NCBI RefSeq assembly: GCF_048771995.1
Contig: NC_133037.1
Location: forward strand, 2,485,001-2,549,000
Length of the DNA: 64,000 nucleotides
Source of the DNA: Taeniopygia guttata
Taxonomy: Eukaryota > Chordata > Aves > Passeriformes > Estrildidae
Direction of reading: 5' to 3'
The position numbers were made by a program, and so were the translations under genes. Shown in pieces: positions 1 through 13,322 of the stretch (the stretch's first letter is position 1; every line of letters starts with the position of its first letter). Below the pieces are notes generated by a model, which did not search any database, was not told the origin of the DNA, and saw only the letters and a program-made list of their open reading frames with translations.

Positions 1-444
1 TCCCCGCCCCAAGCTCCACTGCTCTCAGAGGTGAGTTCCAGAGGTGAGAGAAGCAATGCCTGGCACTGTGAGTACACAGAAAGTACAAGGAATAATCTTA
101 TCTCAATATTGAATTAATACTATTAAAGCTATTAAAGCATTTTAAAGACTTCTTGGCCAACTCACAATTAACACTTCTTCAATCTTCTTAAATTATCAAG
201 CACTATGAGAGTAGACAAGGTCATTGTTTTATCTGCAATAAAGTCAAAGGAATTGCCAGAGAGTCTTACACGTATAATTAACAGTGTGCAATTTATTCAA
301 TAAAGCTCTCATTTAATTACAGGAACCTATTACACTGAGTGATGCGTTAGGGGTGATTTATATCTCAGATGTAAATATTCAGAAAGAGGCCACCCATACT
401 GAAAGCAGCTGCTCCCTGCTCTCCATCCATGTTCAACTTCAGTG
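1..444. other. Intergenic, nothing recognised
   Basis: AT-rich, with only short chance reading frames; I see no gene or repeat family. Confidence 0.6.
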
Positions 445-668
445 TGTTGGTACAATATATGAAATATTGAGAAGAAATTTCTCTCTGGGAGGGTGGGCAG
501 CCCTGGCACAGGTGCCCAGAGCAGCTGGGGCTGCCCCTGGATCCCTGGCAGTGCCCAAGGCCAGGCTGGACAGGGCTTGGAGCACCTGGGATGGTGGAAG
601 GTGTCCCTGCCATGGCAAGAGTGGAATGGGATGGGTTTTAAGGTCCCTCCCAACAATCCCTCCTGGGA
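445..668 (+). mobile_element. CR1 LINE 3' end, 5'-truncated
   Basis: Diagnostic CR1 blocks in order: gggagggtgggcagccctgg, cctggcagtgcccaaggcca, ggcttggagcacctgggatg, gtgtccctgccatgg and ttttaaggtccctcccaa. The 'atccctggcagtgccc' variant is typical of songbird CR1. The usual ATTCTATG tail is eroded. Confidence 0.9.
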
Positions 669-2082
669 TCCTGTATTGATACCAGGCTCTTACAAGCTGG
701 CAGTGATTATTTTGGGAAGATTTAGTGTTACCTGTTGGGTTTATGGCTGATGCCTCCTTGGTCTTCTTCAGGAGTGTGGTCTGGACCAACAGTCAAAGAC
801 ACACACTGGTGCTGAGCTGTGCCAGGTGTTAAATCTGGTTTTGTTGGTGTTCCTTTCACCAGCAGCAAAGTTTGCTAGCAAGCCTGTGCTCTTTCTGCAT
901 CCATAAACTGTGAATCCACACCAATTTGCACTGTTAGTAATACGAAAGTCAGTTTGGTTTTCTTTTTTCTTAGCATGGAAAATAAATATTCCTGATACTT
1001 GCTAATAAAGCTTTCCTTGCTGGGATGGGATTATGCACTTGTGCCTTCCCTGTGCTCCCAGGGCCTGTCTGCCTGTGGGTTATCCAAAATCCAAAAGAGA
1101 TTCTGCACAAAGCTTTAAACCCCAGAGCTTTTAAACTGAGAGGCATTCAGAGCTGCAATAAGTCACTGCCTCTGTGAGAGCTACACCTGTGCTGTTTTAG
1201 CACCAAAAGCACTGCAAATCACTCTATTACTTAAGTATTTTCCTCCACAGATCTCAGAGCTTTCACAAAAAAAGCAGCTGAATGAAGCCGTTTATATGTG
1301 AACAGAACACATTTTTCAACATCCATCCCTCAAAAAGCACTCACTCACGTTATCACAAATTTAAGCAACAACAAAAACTTCAAACCCAGTCAAACCCAGC
1401 GGTGTCAGGCTGACAGGAGTTGATGACACTCATAAAAGGAACAGCTTTCTAAAGAGACATCTCTCTCGTGGAAAGTGTTAGCCAATTGATAACACAGGTA
1501 ATATTCAGCACTCCAGATCTATGCTGATGTATAAAACTGCTGTCAAAACCACTGCCTTTATTGACATCAGCATGAATACTTTGCTCCCAAGGTAAAGACA
1601 TTATTGTCAGGAGGAGCTGAAAACATTAGAGGAGCTATTTCTCAGTTTAACTATGTAAAAGTCTGTTGTTAAAAATCTTTACGAGTCTTTAACATCAGAA
1701 AAATTGTGGAAGAATCCTGTTCACAATAGAACGCCTCACCTGAAACCTCGAAAGGGTATTTTAAGTGGAAAAACCACAGGATTGGTGGCAAACCCAGCTG
1801 TGCCTGCCCACACCACATCTCACACCCACTGCACAGCCCTGCCTGGGGCTCTGGCAGTTTAGAGAATCCAGTGGAAGGAAATTTCCTCAACTCATGAGGA
1901 AACTACTCAAGAAGTGATTTTAAGAGGCCATAGTAAAAAGTTAATCCAGCTGCACAGATCCCATCACATGGAATATTGCAGCACATCCTGAGAGCAACAG
2001 GGAACTGTGGAGGGGCAGAACAAGATCTGCTGTGCCCCATCCGAAAATCGATTCATTTTCACAATCATACTTTCATTAAATG
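669..2082. other. Intergenic, nothing recognised
   Basis: AT-rich single-copy-looking DNA with no splice-bounded coding signal or repeat I recognise. Confidence 0.55.
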
Positions 2083-2175
2083 TTCTGAACTAGAAGGGAC
2101 CCACAAGGAGCATCCAAATCTGACCCCTGGCTCCTGCACAGGCCACCCCAGGAATCCCAGCATGTACCTGTACAA
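2083..2175 (-). mobile_element. CR1 LINE 3'-end fragment
   Basis: Reads as the complement of a CR1 tail: aactagaagggacccacaag, gagcatccaaatctgac, ctcctgcacaggccacccc, cccagcatgtacctg. Short and diverged. Confidence 0.65.
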
Positions 2176-2767
2176 AAAACAAAAAGCCTTGCTATGATTT
2201 GACAGAAAAAAAGGAGTCACTGAAGACCAAATCTACAAAAACGTTTCGATTTGCCACTGAGTGGAACCGAAACCCCGAGACACGGGGATGAGCTCATGTC
2301 CCTCTCCTGCTGCCCTGATGTCCCCGTGCCCCATCCAGAGCTCAGGGCCAGGACCTGCTGCCCTGTTTGGCCCCATCACTGCCCCCAGGACATCCCACCC
2401 CACTCAGCTCTTCCCTCTAATGTAGTTTGACTGAGATGAAGAAGCCTTCTGCTCTCCAGAGATCGATTCTCCTGAAGCACAGCACATAAATGAATATTTT
2501 ACAAGCCATATAAATGCAGCCCTTTCCATTTTTCCTTTCCAGTTCTGCTGTTTGAAGATAGATGCTGGTGCTAATTTACAAAGTTCCCATCTCAGGAGCA
2601 GGCAGAGATTCCTGCCCCTCACCAATATCCCCCTCGGAGGTTTCCCTCACCAGCTCCAAAAGTAACACACCACTGTTTGGTGGATAATTTTGACAGAATA
2701 CTAATCCTGCTTAGCTGTAACAGCTGATTATTAAAAATGTGGGATGTGGCAAGCACATTTCTCTCTC
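2176..2767. other. Intergenic, nothing recognised
   Basis: No gene or repeat family recognised between the CR1 fragment and the LTR. Confidence 0.55.
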
Positions 2768-3120
2768 TGTCATGGTTTTTCATAGAGGAGCACAGAGAGA
2801 AGAAAGAGAAAACAATTTCTATTTCTGCTCCTTGTTTTTCCCATGTGGAATGTGTTTGGAGAATTTTTTACCTAGGGTGAGTGCTTGGTTGGATTCTGGT
2901 GAGGATTGTTTGAGCTGATGGCCAATCCAACCCACCTGGGGCTGGGCTCTCAGAGAGGGTCACAAGTTGTGTTGGAGTCAGAGAAAGTAGTATGTAGTTT
3001 TAGTATCCTCCTTTTATATAGTATATTAATGTATTTTAGCATAGTTATAAAAAAGAAATAATTCAGTCTTCTGAATTGAGTCCAACATGGTCATTTCTTC
3101 CCACTGGGTTCGCCTGGGAT
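2768..3120 (+). mobile_element. Solo LTR, avian endogenous retrovirus type
   Basis: Begins TGTCATGGTTTTTCATAG and contains the blocks cttgtttttcccatgtgg, ttttacctagggtga, tggccaatccaacccacc and ttttagtatcctccttttat. I recognise these as a common passerine LTR. No internal viral coding sequence is attached. The right border is approximate and I could not find a target-site duplication. Confidence 0.7.
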
Positions 3121-5691
3121 ATTCTAGAAAACAACTTCCTGAGGTCCTGGGTGTCAGTGACCTTTTTGTTGTGAAAACTCAAACTGCACCAACACTGCTG
3201 AGTGTGAAATCATCTTTAAGAAGAAAATCCTCTCTATTATGATTTAATTCTTCAGCATCCAGTGGTCAATAGCTAATATGCTGTCCCTTAAATGTGGCTA
3301 TAGGGAATTAACACTCGGCACCTCCGGATCCCGCTGCAATGGCCCTTTGCTTTGGACTTCAAAGGCAATAAAAAAGTAATATTGAGATCAAAGCCTCCCA
3401 GCACAATCACACTTTTTGAAGTTTGCAAACCATAGAAATTGGAGGCGTTTTAGTTCGCTGGCTCTTGTCATTTTTTTGAACTCCTGAGCACTTTGAGCCA
3501 CTGTTCAAACTTCTGGTATAAACTCGTGTTTTGATGCACAAGGATCTGAAGATGCCAGGGAATTCCAGATTAATCCATGCTGACAGCAAGGGCCCTCGTT
3601 ACCTTTCTATTGATTTTGCAAGGTCTGGGAAAAAAAATAAGCAGAGACTGTTTAAAGGCTTTCCTGTGGCATTGGCTGCATCACACATCCAGTTCTTGCT
3701 CAATTAGCATGACATGTCCATGCTTGATGCTCCAAACTATAAAAGTTCAGCAGCAAACATTTTGATCAGGCCTTGAAATCTGTATTATGTAGAGATCCAA
3801 AATCATATCAGACAGTGCTGTAAGACTTGAGTCAAATTCCTCTTAAAAAGCAAAATATGGGCAAAGCATGAGCCAGGCCTGAAGTGTCTGGAGGCTGTGG
3901 AACAAAAGCTGTCAGCATTCCTTGTTCAGAATTCCTGAAAGTCCCATTACAGCCCATGCTGAAGTGTTCAGCTTGGAAACTAAATTGTTTTTCCTTTAGG
4001 AGGGATAATCTTTGGACGTGGCAGAGCACATTGTTAATTTTGTTTGTGCAGGGGACTGTCCTGGGCAGGTAAAGTGATTTTAGGTTTTAGCAATACTCTG
4101 AATATCCAGGGTGCTGAAGGAGGGCAACATCCTCTTCCTACATTGCAGGGCCCTTGTCAAACAGGCTCTGTATAGCAATAAATCTGTTTATTTTTGTTAT
4201 GGTTCTCTCCTCGCTCTCTTGCTGCTTCTGTTTTCTCTTTGAAAGCACTTGATTGTAGCATTCTCTGTCTGTTTGCAGCATCATAAAGTGAAATTCACTT
4301 CATTGATCAGAAAATGACCTCTATCCAGTGCCTCTTAGATTAGAGATAACAGCAGGCTGCTGTCTCACTGAGAAATAATTTCTTTGGCCCCTTTGGCTCC
4401 TCTTTATTGTGATTGCTTCCTAACATATCACTTAAAAACTGGAGTGGAAAACAAATGAGGATATCTTCTCCACTGTTTGTATTTTGACTTCCCAACAAAC
4501 ACAGATGCACACACACTGCAGTGCTTGATACATTAGAATAATTCATATTTTCCTGTGGAAGATGAAGAAAATATTTAACCATAGACAAACGAGCTGAGGA
4601 AAGGGGTAAAAATGGATTGACATAAAACCTACATTTTGCCTGAGAGACTTTACGCTTTAAAGCAGGAAAAATGGGAGATGTACACTCATGTGAAATTTAA
4701 ACTGTGCATATTCAGGAACAGGTTTTTAAATATCAGCAATAAAGATCATGTTGGAATACATTATCACATTCTGCACTGGAGCATGTGTTACATATTTATA
4801 ACAAGGAAAGCGTGCAAGACTAATCATACACTATGAATAATGCCATGTTTTTCCAGGCAGATTTGCAAAGTGTTATCCCAGACATTCCCTTCTGCTGGGG
4901 GCAGGAGGAAGCAGAGGCTGCTCCAGCCCTCCCCACTCGGCTGCTCAGCATCCTCTGCAGGAGGATCCCACTGCCAAGTGGGAGGTGTGCGGTGACATTT
5001 AGGAAATAGGCAGAAATATCTGTATTATTTTGGCTATTTCAGGCCTCCTGCTCAGCTCAGATCTGCAGTTGGCAGCAGTTTGTTCCCAGGGCCCTGGATG
5101 GTGCTGCCTTGGCAAAGAGCTGGGATTTCTGGAGGGCTTGTCAGCCTCAGGAAAGCCCCTGAGCTTCAGTCTCACCATCCTCCACTTCCCCAGACTCTTC
5201 AGGAATAAAATGAACTGCTCTTTTCATCCCCCCACAACAAAACTTTGAGTGCCTCAGACACTGGAATGGGCTTTTGACAGCTGACCTTATTATATCAAGT
5301 AATTTATAATTAAAGCTCCACAAATCCAATCGTGTCTGACACTAATACAGCTGAAATACTACATGAATATATAATTCAAACCATGCCACTTGTTACATGT
5401 TGTTTGCCATAGCAAGAGATACTCAGCACCAGCTCTGCCCAGTCTACTGAGCTTTTCCTCCTTGATGCAAGCACAAGGAGCTTTCAAAAGAGGGAGAGTG
5501 GAGAGAAAATGTGTTTATTCCTGGCTGTGGTGTGTGCCAGGGCTGCTTTCATGGGGTGCAACAACCTGCTCCATTCTCAGGCATCTTCATGGAGATTTCT
5601 CTGCAAGAAATCTCAGACTGCGACTAAATCCCGGTTCTAGTTGGGATTAGAATCCCAATATCAAACTGGGATTTAAAAAAATGAGCAGGAA
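3121..5691. other. Intergenic, nothing recognised
   Basis: No gene-like structure. Reading frames are short and unconserved in appearance. No CR1 or LTR signature was seen. Confidence 0.55.
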
Positions 5692-5820
5692 GACAAATGC
5701 TGGTGGTACTTCTGGCCCTGAGCTAGTGGAAGGTGTCCTTGCCCAAGGCAGGGCCTTGGCATGAGATGATCTTTAAGGTGTCTTCCAATCCAACCCATTC
5801 TGTGATTCCATGATGAATTC
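5692..5820 (+). mobile_element. CR1 LINE 3'-end fragment
   Basis: Contains ctagtggaaggtgtccttgc, gatgatctttaaggtgtctt, ccaatccaacccattctgtg and attccatgat, the CR1 3' terminus. Confidence 0.85.
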
Positions 5821-7736
5821 TTCAGGAAGGGAATGTGCTCAATGGGATTAAGGTTACCCATAAATATCCTCAGTTTTTATCAATATTCTGCACCAGTAGA
5901 CAAAAAAGCTTTTGAAAATATTGATAGCACACCTAATATGGGCCTTTTGCACTCGGCTGGGCAGCTGTGACTTGGTTTAAACTTCGATTTTGTAAACAAA
6001 ATTTAACTTACCTCAAAGCTCAGCATGTTCTCAAAAGAAAAGAGCAGCCTTTATCAAAGATCAGTCTCAGCCATAGACTGGAATGGAATAAAGAAAGTCT
6101 GAGCATCCTCCATCTAGGAAAACACCATCTGGGAATCGTCTCTCTTTTATCAAGAGAAAAGTCCTTGGGAAAGGCCTCTCCTCTGCTCTGGGGTTGAGGC
6201 TGTGCTATAGATTTGTTCCCGGACATCCTATGGAATGGGATTTCAGACTCTGAATTAACCAACGTTAATTCACAAATTAATCAATGTTAATTCAGAAAAG
6301 GTGTTCAGCACAAACCTTTCTGTACACCCAAAGATGGCACTAAGCTCCCTTGTGCTCCCTTTGCAAAAAGAGATGTATTAGTGCCACCTTCACTTCCCTT
6401 TGGGTGTGAGGAACCCAAATTCTCCCATGGCCAGAGCTGTTTTGAGCTGGCCAATCCACAGGGCTGGTGGCAGACACGTCCCAGTGCAGCTCTGCTGTGG
6501 TTTCAGACAATTTTACCCGAGCTGTGATTTTCAGAACTCCCAAAAACACCCAGCTAAATTGACAGACACATTTGCTGTGTGACAGTGGCTCTGTGATGCT
6601 AATATTGGCTGTTGCCTGACATTTTATATAACAGCATTTATATAACAATTTCCAAGGTCTGTGGTGCACCAACAATTCAAACCCAGCCCTTCCATTTGCT
6701 CCCCTTATCAACGTAAAGCTGCTGGTGTATCAAGTAATATCAGAGAAGATAAGTTATGCCACTGTTTATTTACAGTTTACATCCCTGCTATCAATGTACC
6801 TCATGCAGGAATTGACCTGTGGAAGAACTATAGCAGCCCATTATTTGTGCAGCAGTAAAATTGATGGAAATTGATGATGCCTGAAAAACACACAATTATA
6901 GTGTCTTGATTAAAAATGGAGCACATTTCAATGAACTTTTTCCCTTCTCATGATTATGATACACAAGTACTAACATTAATGGTATTTTTTTATATAATGA
7001 ACCATAAAATTACAGTTGGCAGTCAAGAGCACTCTAGCAGATAAGTAAGGCAATTTTCCTCATCATTTTTCCCTTTGTTGTCAATCTTGTTGCATAGTCC
7101 ATTGCCTTTTCAATGAGCTGTAATGTGAATATTCAAGATCTTGCTTTTCCCCAGTGTATACATTCCAGTTGAAATAATTCAGTTTCATGGCACCCATTTT
7201 AATATGTTTTATTAAGCAAACTTCATATTTTTTAGGTTTTCCATTTGTACCAGAACTTGCCTGGGCATTGACAAAGAGAATAATGGCATTTAAATTGTCC
7301 AGGTTTCAGGCAGATCAGCAAAAGTGTTTCTTGAGCTTGCTGTGCAAACAGGCTTAAAAGTTTGGGTTTGATTTTGCTCTGACACCGCCTGTCTCTCTTT
7401 CCAGGAGGTTTTATGAAGTTTAGGCATGTTTGAATACTTACCCATGTAAGTATGACAATCCAATTAACTCTCAGTTTAGACCAAACCAGGTTACAAGGCA
7501 CACACATTAGAAGTATTAGCTCTCCTATTAAAGCATTTTAGAAAATATTTATTTCATGCTATTTCCTGTGGTCTGGCAACTTACAGCTCTTGACATAAAT
7601 TGTTGTTGCTGTAGGATGAGAAATAAGTGAAATGTTGTATAGCCTCCTCTGTGTCTTCCTTGACATAAAAAGGCAATAAAAACTAATATATTATATAGTT
7701 TAGAGTTAGAAAAAAGAAGATGCGAAGTGTTCTTGA
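5821..7736. other. Intergenic; one short tandem repeat
   Basis: At 6251-6297 a roughly 22-bp unit (ttaatcaa-gttaattcaca type) occurs twice, with gaattaac/gttaattc palindromic arms. The 7000-7230 stretch looks like unique, slowly evolving sequence, but I cannot test this. No gene seen. Confidence 0.5.
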
Positions 7737-7852
7737 GAGGAATTACATCCTCACATGTAAACAAGTGACTGTGGTCCCTGCCCATTAGTGTTGGGACTAA
7801 ATAATCTTTAAAGTCCATTCCAACCCTTCAACTTCCCATGATTCTATCAGAT
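7737..7852 (+). mobile_element. CR1 LINE 3'-end fragment, diverged
   Basis: Retains ggtccctgcccattagtg, aatctttaaagtccattcca and the terminal cccatgattctat, the CR1 3' end. Confidence 0.75.
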
Positions 7853-10475
7853 ACTCACAGCTTCCTCTGGGTCCAGCAAGAAGGATGAAATCCAGGCTCC
7901 ACTGAAGACCAAATTTGGTGGGTGTGGCTTCTCCAAAGCTTGCAGTGCTGGGTGAGATGGATCTTTCCCAAAACAAGTTAGAAAATAGAACTTATTTGTG
8001 CCTTTGCTGCAGGATTTGTTCAGAAAGCTCAGCAGTCAGGGAAGGAGATTATGCAGATAACTCAGACGTGATAAAATCAACATTTTATCCTCACAGTACA
8101 GTCATGAGAAACTCCACTTCTGGACATGCCAAACTTTGTGCCCTTGACAGTCACTCTGATTTTGGGCTCCTGCAAACTGCCAGCTGTTCCCTGATTCCCA
8201 CTCAGATCTCTCCTGATCAGCTTGCTAACCTTCCTCTATTATTTGAGACTCACCAAGGACAGATATTTTTGGTTCTTTATCCATTTGGAGATGAAGAACC
8301 ACAAAAGTAAATAATCTGTGGAACAACAATCCCAATTTAGGAGGGGAGCCTTATTTGCATTTTGGTGTCTGTCACCATGTGAAAAACAACATTTATCCTG
8401 GGGAGAGAAAAAGCCCTCCAGGGCCTTCTATATGGCTGATTTAAGTTTATTATAGTTATGAATTTGATTGATTTATGGCTACATTCTGTAATATTTCAAC
8501 ATATTCAAATACCTTTGACTTCAACAGTTTTAAGCTTTACTTGAATAACCACACACAATTCTATGGCTCATAAAGATCTCTAACAACACAGGACAAAACA
8601 AAAATAAAGAACCAGCTTACAAAAAAAAATAAAAATAGAGAGACCTGAAAATAATCTGCAGAGTGAAAATGAGACATCAGGACTGAACAGCAGAGATTGG
8701 AGAGGGAAGTGCTGCGTTTTCAGGGCTGCAGCTGTGATTCACCCATTAAAACCAGAGCATCTGGCAGCCAAACATCTGCGTGTGGGCTCAGGGATGAGCT
8801 GAGGCTGCCACAGAGTTCCGTCTCCTCCACGAGCTGCTCTTCATCCCGGAGCTGAGCCACGGATAAATCTCCCATGGATAAATCTTCACCTGCTTTCTCC
8901 CGGGACATGCAATCAACATTTTTGTTTTCATGTTCCCTCAGCAGCTGATTCCCAAATGCTTTAGGTCTGCACAATTTACCTGAGACCTTTCCAGGCCAAG
9001 ATGTTTTTTAAGGTTTGTGAGTTACCACAGAAAATGAGCCACTCTGGGATTCCCTGTGAGCAGGGTCATTGTGAATTTGGTTTATTTGTTTGTTTCTTGA
9101 ATAATGTGGCTTCTTTTCCCCCCTCCCATAGGTTCCTATCTGCAAAAAGAACAGACAGGCAACTTTTAGTGAGTCACAGCATCATTCTTCTGGAGAAACA
9201 ACTGCTGTTAGAACTTCCTGGTGATATTAATTCCCATTAGGAGAAAAGATGAGCCTCAGCCTTTGAACAAGCAAAGTTTGCAAGAAATTGTTGTGAAGAA
9301 GTGAGGCCACCTTCCTGATGAAAAGAAACAGATGAAACCTTGCTGGCTGCCTCTCCAGGAGGCTTTGGAACAGGGGTTAGATTTATCCAATTTAAAGTGA
9401 ACATGGAATAAACTCCAAGCACTCATGGAAATACTTACACAATTGTATCAGCTTTAAGTCCCACAAATTCCTCAGTTTTCTGCTCCAAAGCTGCTTCCTT
9501 TCCTAAAATGAAGGCTATAGATTAAGTTGAGCAAAGCCAATTTTTAGAAGAAACCACCAGGATGTCCTTCACAGGTAACTTATGATCACGGAGTAGCAAG
9601 AACTCACTGCTAATTTCAGTGGCCCAGATTTCAAGTGTAAAAGTTGGTTGAAAAACAAAGTCTATAAAATAGTGAAGACAAATAGCAATTAAATTTTTGT
9701 TATGAGGTGTGAATGGTGAGATTTTAGTTTCTGATCAAGAATACAATCTGGTGAAAACAAGGAGTGTGATAAAGAAAACCCTGTATGATGGCTTTTGATA
9801 CCTGCCCGTACACATTTCACAAGCAGTTGTGGCTAATCCTGGCTCAGAGAGCTTGGAACAAACTGTAGGGTGAGAAATGAAGAGTGTCAGCTTTGCAAGG
9901 AGCTAATGTGCCACAAGGTCAAGGTTGACAAACCAGCCCCAGCCTAATGCCTCAAATATGTCCAGGGCTGCGTTAGCCAAGAAAGATAAATGAAGAAACT
10001 GTCAGCCAGCTCCAGTCTAAACAACAGAACAATTTAAACTGGAGGGAAGCATAATCTGAAGCAATTTGTTTCATACTGTACCATCATGATAAAGAAAATC
10101 TCAATTTTTCTCCATCAATTTGGGGTGTAAATGGGAGTCTCAGGCAAAAAAAAAAAAACTTAACTCAGAAGAAAAGTCACATTTCAAGGTATCCTTGAGG
10201 ACAAGAGCCACGTTTTAAGTGCAGTGGAACAGCAAATATGAGAAAACAATTTTGGCTTGTGAGACTAAATAAAATACTGCAAGTTCTTCTATTTGGAGGG
10301 TGACAGGAACATGAAATAAATGATGTGGTGCTCTGTAACAAGTCAGAACATCCTGGAAAACAAATTCATGCACATCCACTGATGAGGTAAATCTGTTTCT
10401 AGAAGGAGGAAAGCGACTTTGAGCTTGTAAGGGATCCCTAATCAGAATATCTCCTGGTTTGGCCACCCAGGTAAT
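7853..10475. other. Intergenic, nothing recognised
   Basis: Unique-looking AT-rich sequence with a short A-run at 10147-10159. No supported gene. The longest frame (7915-8310, plus) has no recognisable domain. Confidence 0.55.
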
Positions 10476-10545
10476 GAGAGCTCAAAAATCATGATTTCTC
10501 ACAGAAAGGAGAAAGGAGAGCTCAAAAATCATGATTTCTCATAGA
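10476..10545. repeat. Two-copy direct repeat with palindromic core
   Basis: The segment gagagctcaaaaatcatgat with its ttctca tail occurs at 10476 and again at 10516, a 40-bp period. Each copy contains the 12-bp palindrome aaatcatgattt. Confidence 0.85.
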
Positions 10546-11051
10546 TTCACTAGCATTGGTTCTTCTCTCAGACGCACCATAGGTGGCTTCACCTTGAGCT
10601 ACACAAGTAGAATGAGAACACCCCCAAAGAGAAGATCCCACAAAAATAAAGTGGAATAAATAGGTTGTAACGTGTACGTTCTGCTCCATAAAAGTGGTGA
10701 AGTAACAGTGTGTGATAAAGCCACAAAGTGAAAGAAATTGAAACTTAAAATTCTCACTGATCCACTCTCATTTCGCACTTCAGTTAGAGATTTTTATTTC
10801 CGCTCGTTTGGGAGTCTCATATCTGAAGATTTTTCTCTCCCATTTTCCAGATTTTAATGGGTCTATCAAGACATTTGTATAACTCTGAGGAGAAGGTTAT
10901 GCAAAGTTTGAAGTAAATTCAAATTGATTTTGAGTACAAGGCACTTCAGCTTAATATCCATCTCCCGCTCCTAAAACAGTGTTTTACCTCTTCACACTTC
11001 CCATTTCACAAGGCTATATTTAAATAAAACAGGTTTAGATCATGTTATGTT
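10546..11051. other. Intergenic, nothing recognised
   Basis: No gene or repeat recognised. Confidence 0.55.
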
Positions 11052-11255
11052 ATAGGATGGACTTGGTTGAAGGGATTTTAAAGCTCATCCAGTCCCTCCC
11101 ACATCCCACTGCCACAGGCTGCTCCAATCCCCAATATCCAACCTGGCCTTGGGCACTGCCAGGGATCCAGGGGCAGCCCCAGCTGCTCTGGGCACCTGTG
11201 CCAGGGCTGCCCACCCTGCCAGGGAACAATTCCTTCCTAATATCCAATCCTTTTA
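11052..11255 (-). mobile_element. CR1 LINE 3' end, 5'-truncated
   Basis: Complement of the songbird CR1 tail: ggatggacttggttgaaggg, ccaacctggccttgggcact, gccagggatccaggggcagc and ctctgggcacctgtgccagg. Closely resembles the element at 445-668 in opposite orientation. Confidence 0.9.
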
Positions 11256-12795
11256 TCAAATCTAATATTCCTCATAGGATAAATAATCCTGGTGATGCTG
11301 CAATGCCAATCTCTTGGGGTCATGAATGGTGATACTCATTGCAATGTTCCTGTTGCTTCTTTTACACTATGAAAATCTTGTAATAGAATATTTTTTAATG
11401 TATATTTGATCTTTTGACTGCTCATGTACTCACAGTACTGAAGCAATATCACAATAGGTACAATATATTTTGGGAGCTGGTATCATAACAAAATCAGAAG
11501 TAACAATTTCTTACATTATTTTCAACATTTGTTGAAATTTCAGCTTCAAGCATAGGTTGGAAAATGACAAAAACAATCCTTGATAAGCCTGTACACGATC
11601 ATCAATGTTTACAGTAAATTTCTAGCTATTATTAATGAAATCTATGAAATTACTCACGTGTTTAATGAGATGCATGGAATTAAGCAGTTTTTTGGACTGG
11701 GGGAGCCCAGATGTGATGGAGAGAAACACCACAGGCGACTTCAAAACACTTGAGATGCTAAAATTAAATTTCCTATCCCCAGCTGACAAAGCTCACTCAT
11801 CCTTGGGCTCTGACCTAACTGACATTTCAAGGTGCAACATCCATGCAGATTTTATAATTAATTATATTTTCCTATGATTCTTCAAGGAAATTGTAAAAAG
11901 GGCAAAAAAATCACTGATAAAACCTGAAACAAGAGAAGCAAAAAGAGAAAAAAAACAAAAAAGAGGAAGACAGAGGAGTCTGCTGTGTTCTAAGCCATGT
12001 CTCACAAAATGATTTGGAGGCTGTGGTGGTGTAAACCAAGCACCACTATTGACAGAACAATGAGAGATGATCAACTCGGGCAGGGAAGGATCCAACCACT
12101 GCACATCACATCCCTCTAAGGTTACAGAGAGTGGAGTCTATAAAACCCAACCTAAAAAGCTTATTATTTCTCAGAGGACACAAATGTAACAAGCTTCTCC
12201 TGATGGCAAAAATCCAATTATTGTAGTAAAGGTTGTGTTCAGTTATTTCTTACTTCATGTCAAAGCAAATTGTAAAATGAGGTGCCTGGGAACTCTGCTG
12301 TTCTACCTTTACTGGTACATAAACTTGCACTCTCCCTTTTTTGTTGTAGTTAGTAAGAAAACAGAAGGAAAAACTGAAGGGGAATGTCATCAAATACTGG
12401 CCAAGAATGTGATATATAGATTTTTTTTTTCCATTTTTATTTCTCAAGAACTGCAAAGAAAAGTTTAGTGTAGATTGGATCAAATATATATTTTTCTTTG
12501 CTGACAGAAATAAAGTTATCTTCATCTCTATTGGATTTTTTTCTTAGATAGGAGTATATGTTAAACCAGTCCAACTGCTTTTTCTATTTGTTTGGCAGAG
12601 GAAAAGAAAAAATTCCACTCAAAACTAAAGGCTAAAGCAATTATTCCTGGCTATATCTTTGTTTTCTGGGAAATGGCAGTAGGGCTGGCGAGGAAAAATA
12701 AGTTATTTTTTTTAGGAAATCACATACAGTAAGAATTGCTGAATTTTCTACACTGACCATTGAAAATGATGGATGCCACGATTCTCCCCTTCAAT
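11256..12795. other. Intergenic, nothing recognised
   Basis: AT-rich with purine runs (about 11935-11965). No gene-like structure. Confidence 0.55.
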
Positions 12796-12965
12796 CATAG
12801 AATCAGTGGGGTTGGAAAAGATCTCAAAGATCAACCAAAGAGTCCAAATTGTGCCAGATCTCCACCTTGTCCCCAGCCCTGTGTGCCACCTCCTTTCCTT
12901 GGACACATCCAGGGAAGGGGACCCCAGACCTCCATGGGGACCCCATTGGCCTCTTTGGACATTCC
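12796..12965 (-). mobile_element. CR1 LINE fragment, older subfamily
   Basis: Complement of a CR1 3' end: catagaatcagtggggttgg, aaaagatctcaaagatcaac, tgtgccacctcctttccttg and gacacatccagggaagggga. More diverged than the 11052 copy and of a different subfamily. Confidence 0.8.
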
Positions 12966-13195
12966 TAACTTAGTGACATTCCTACATTTGCTGTATAATG
13001 CCTTTTCCCTTCTTTTTCTCCTTTTTCACTTTCCTTTCAGATGTCAGGAGGGTATTTCCCATCTGATGCTTCCAGGTTGGGCTCCCATACCTGAAGCACC
13101 AAGTCCTTTTCTCCTTTTTGGACCATAATAAAGAATTTTACTTGCTTTTGGATTCTGACACACAGAATGCTGTTTCTCCCTCTGCAGTATCTGAT

Positions 13196-13322
13196 ATTTC
13201 AAGGTTGGATGAGGCTTGGAGCAACCTGGGCTGGTGGAAGGTTCCCTGCCCATGGCAGGGGTGAATGAGATGGGCTTTAAGGTTCCTTCCCACCCCAAAC
13301 CAGATTCTGTGGTATCTGATAA
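13196..13322 (+). mobile_element. CR1 LINE 3'-end fragment
   Basis: Contains caaggttggatgaggcttgg, agcaacctgggctggtggaa, ggttccctgcccatggcagg and ttaaggttccttcccacccc. Confidence 0.88.

Noticed and set aside
7915..8310. 131-codon plus-strand frame
   Set aside because: No family resemblance and no splice sites that would join it to other exons.
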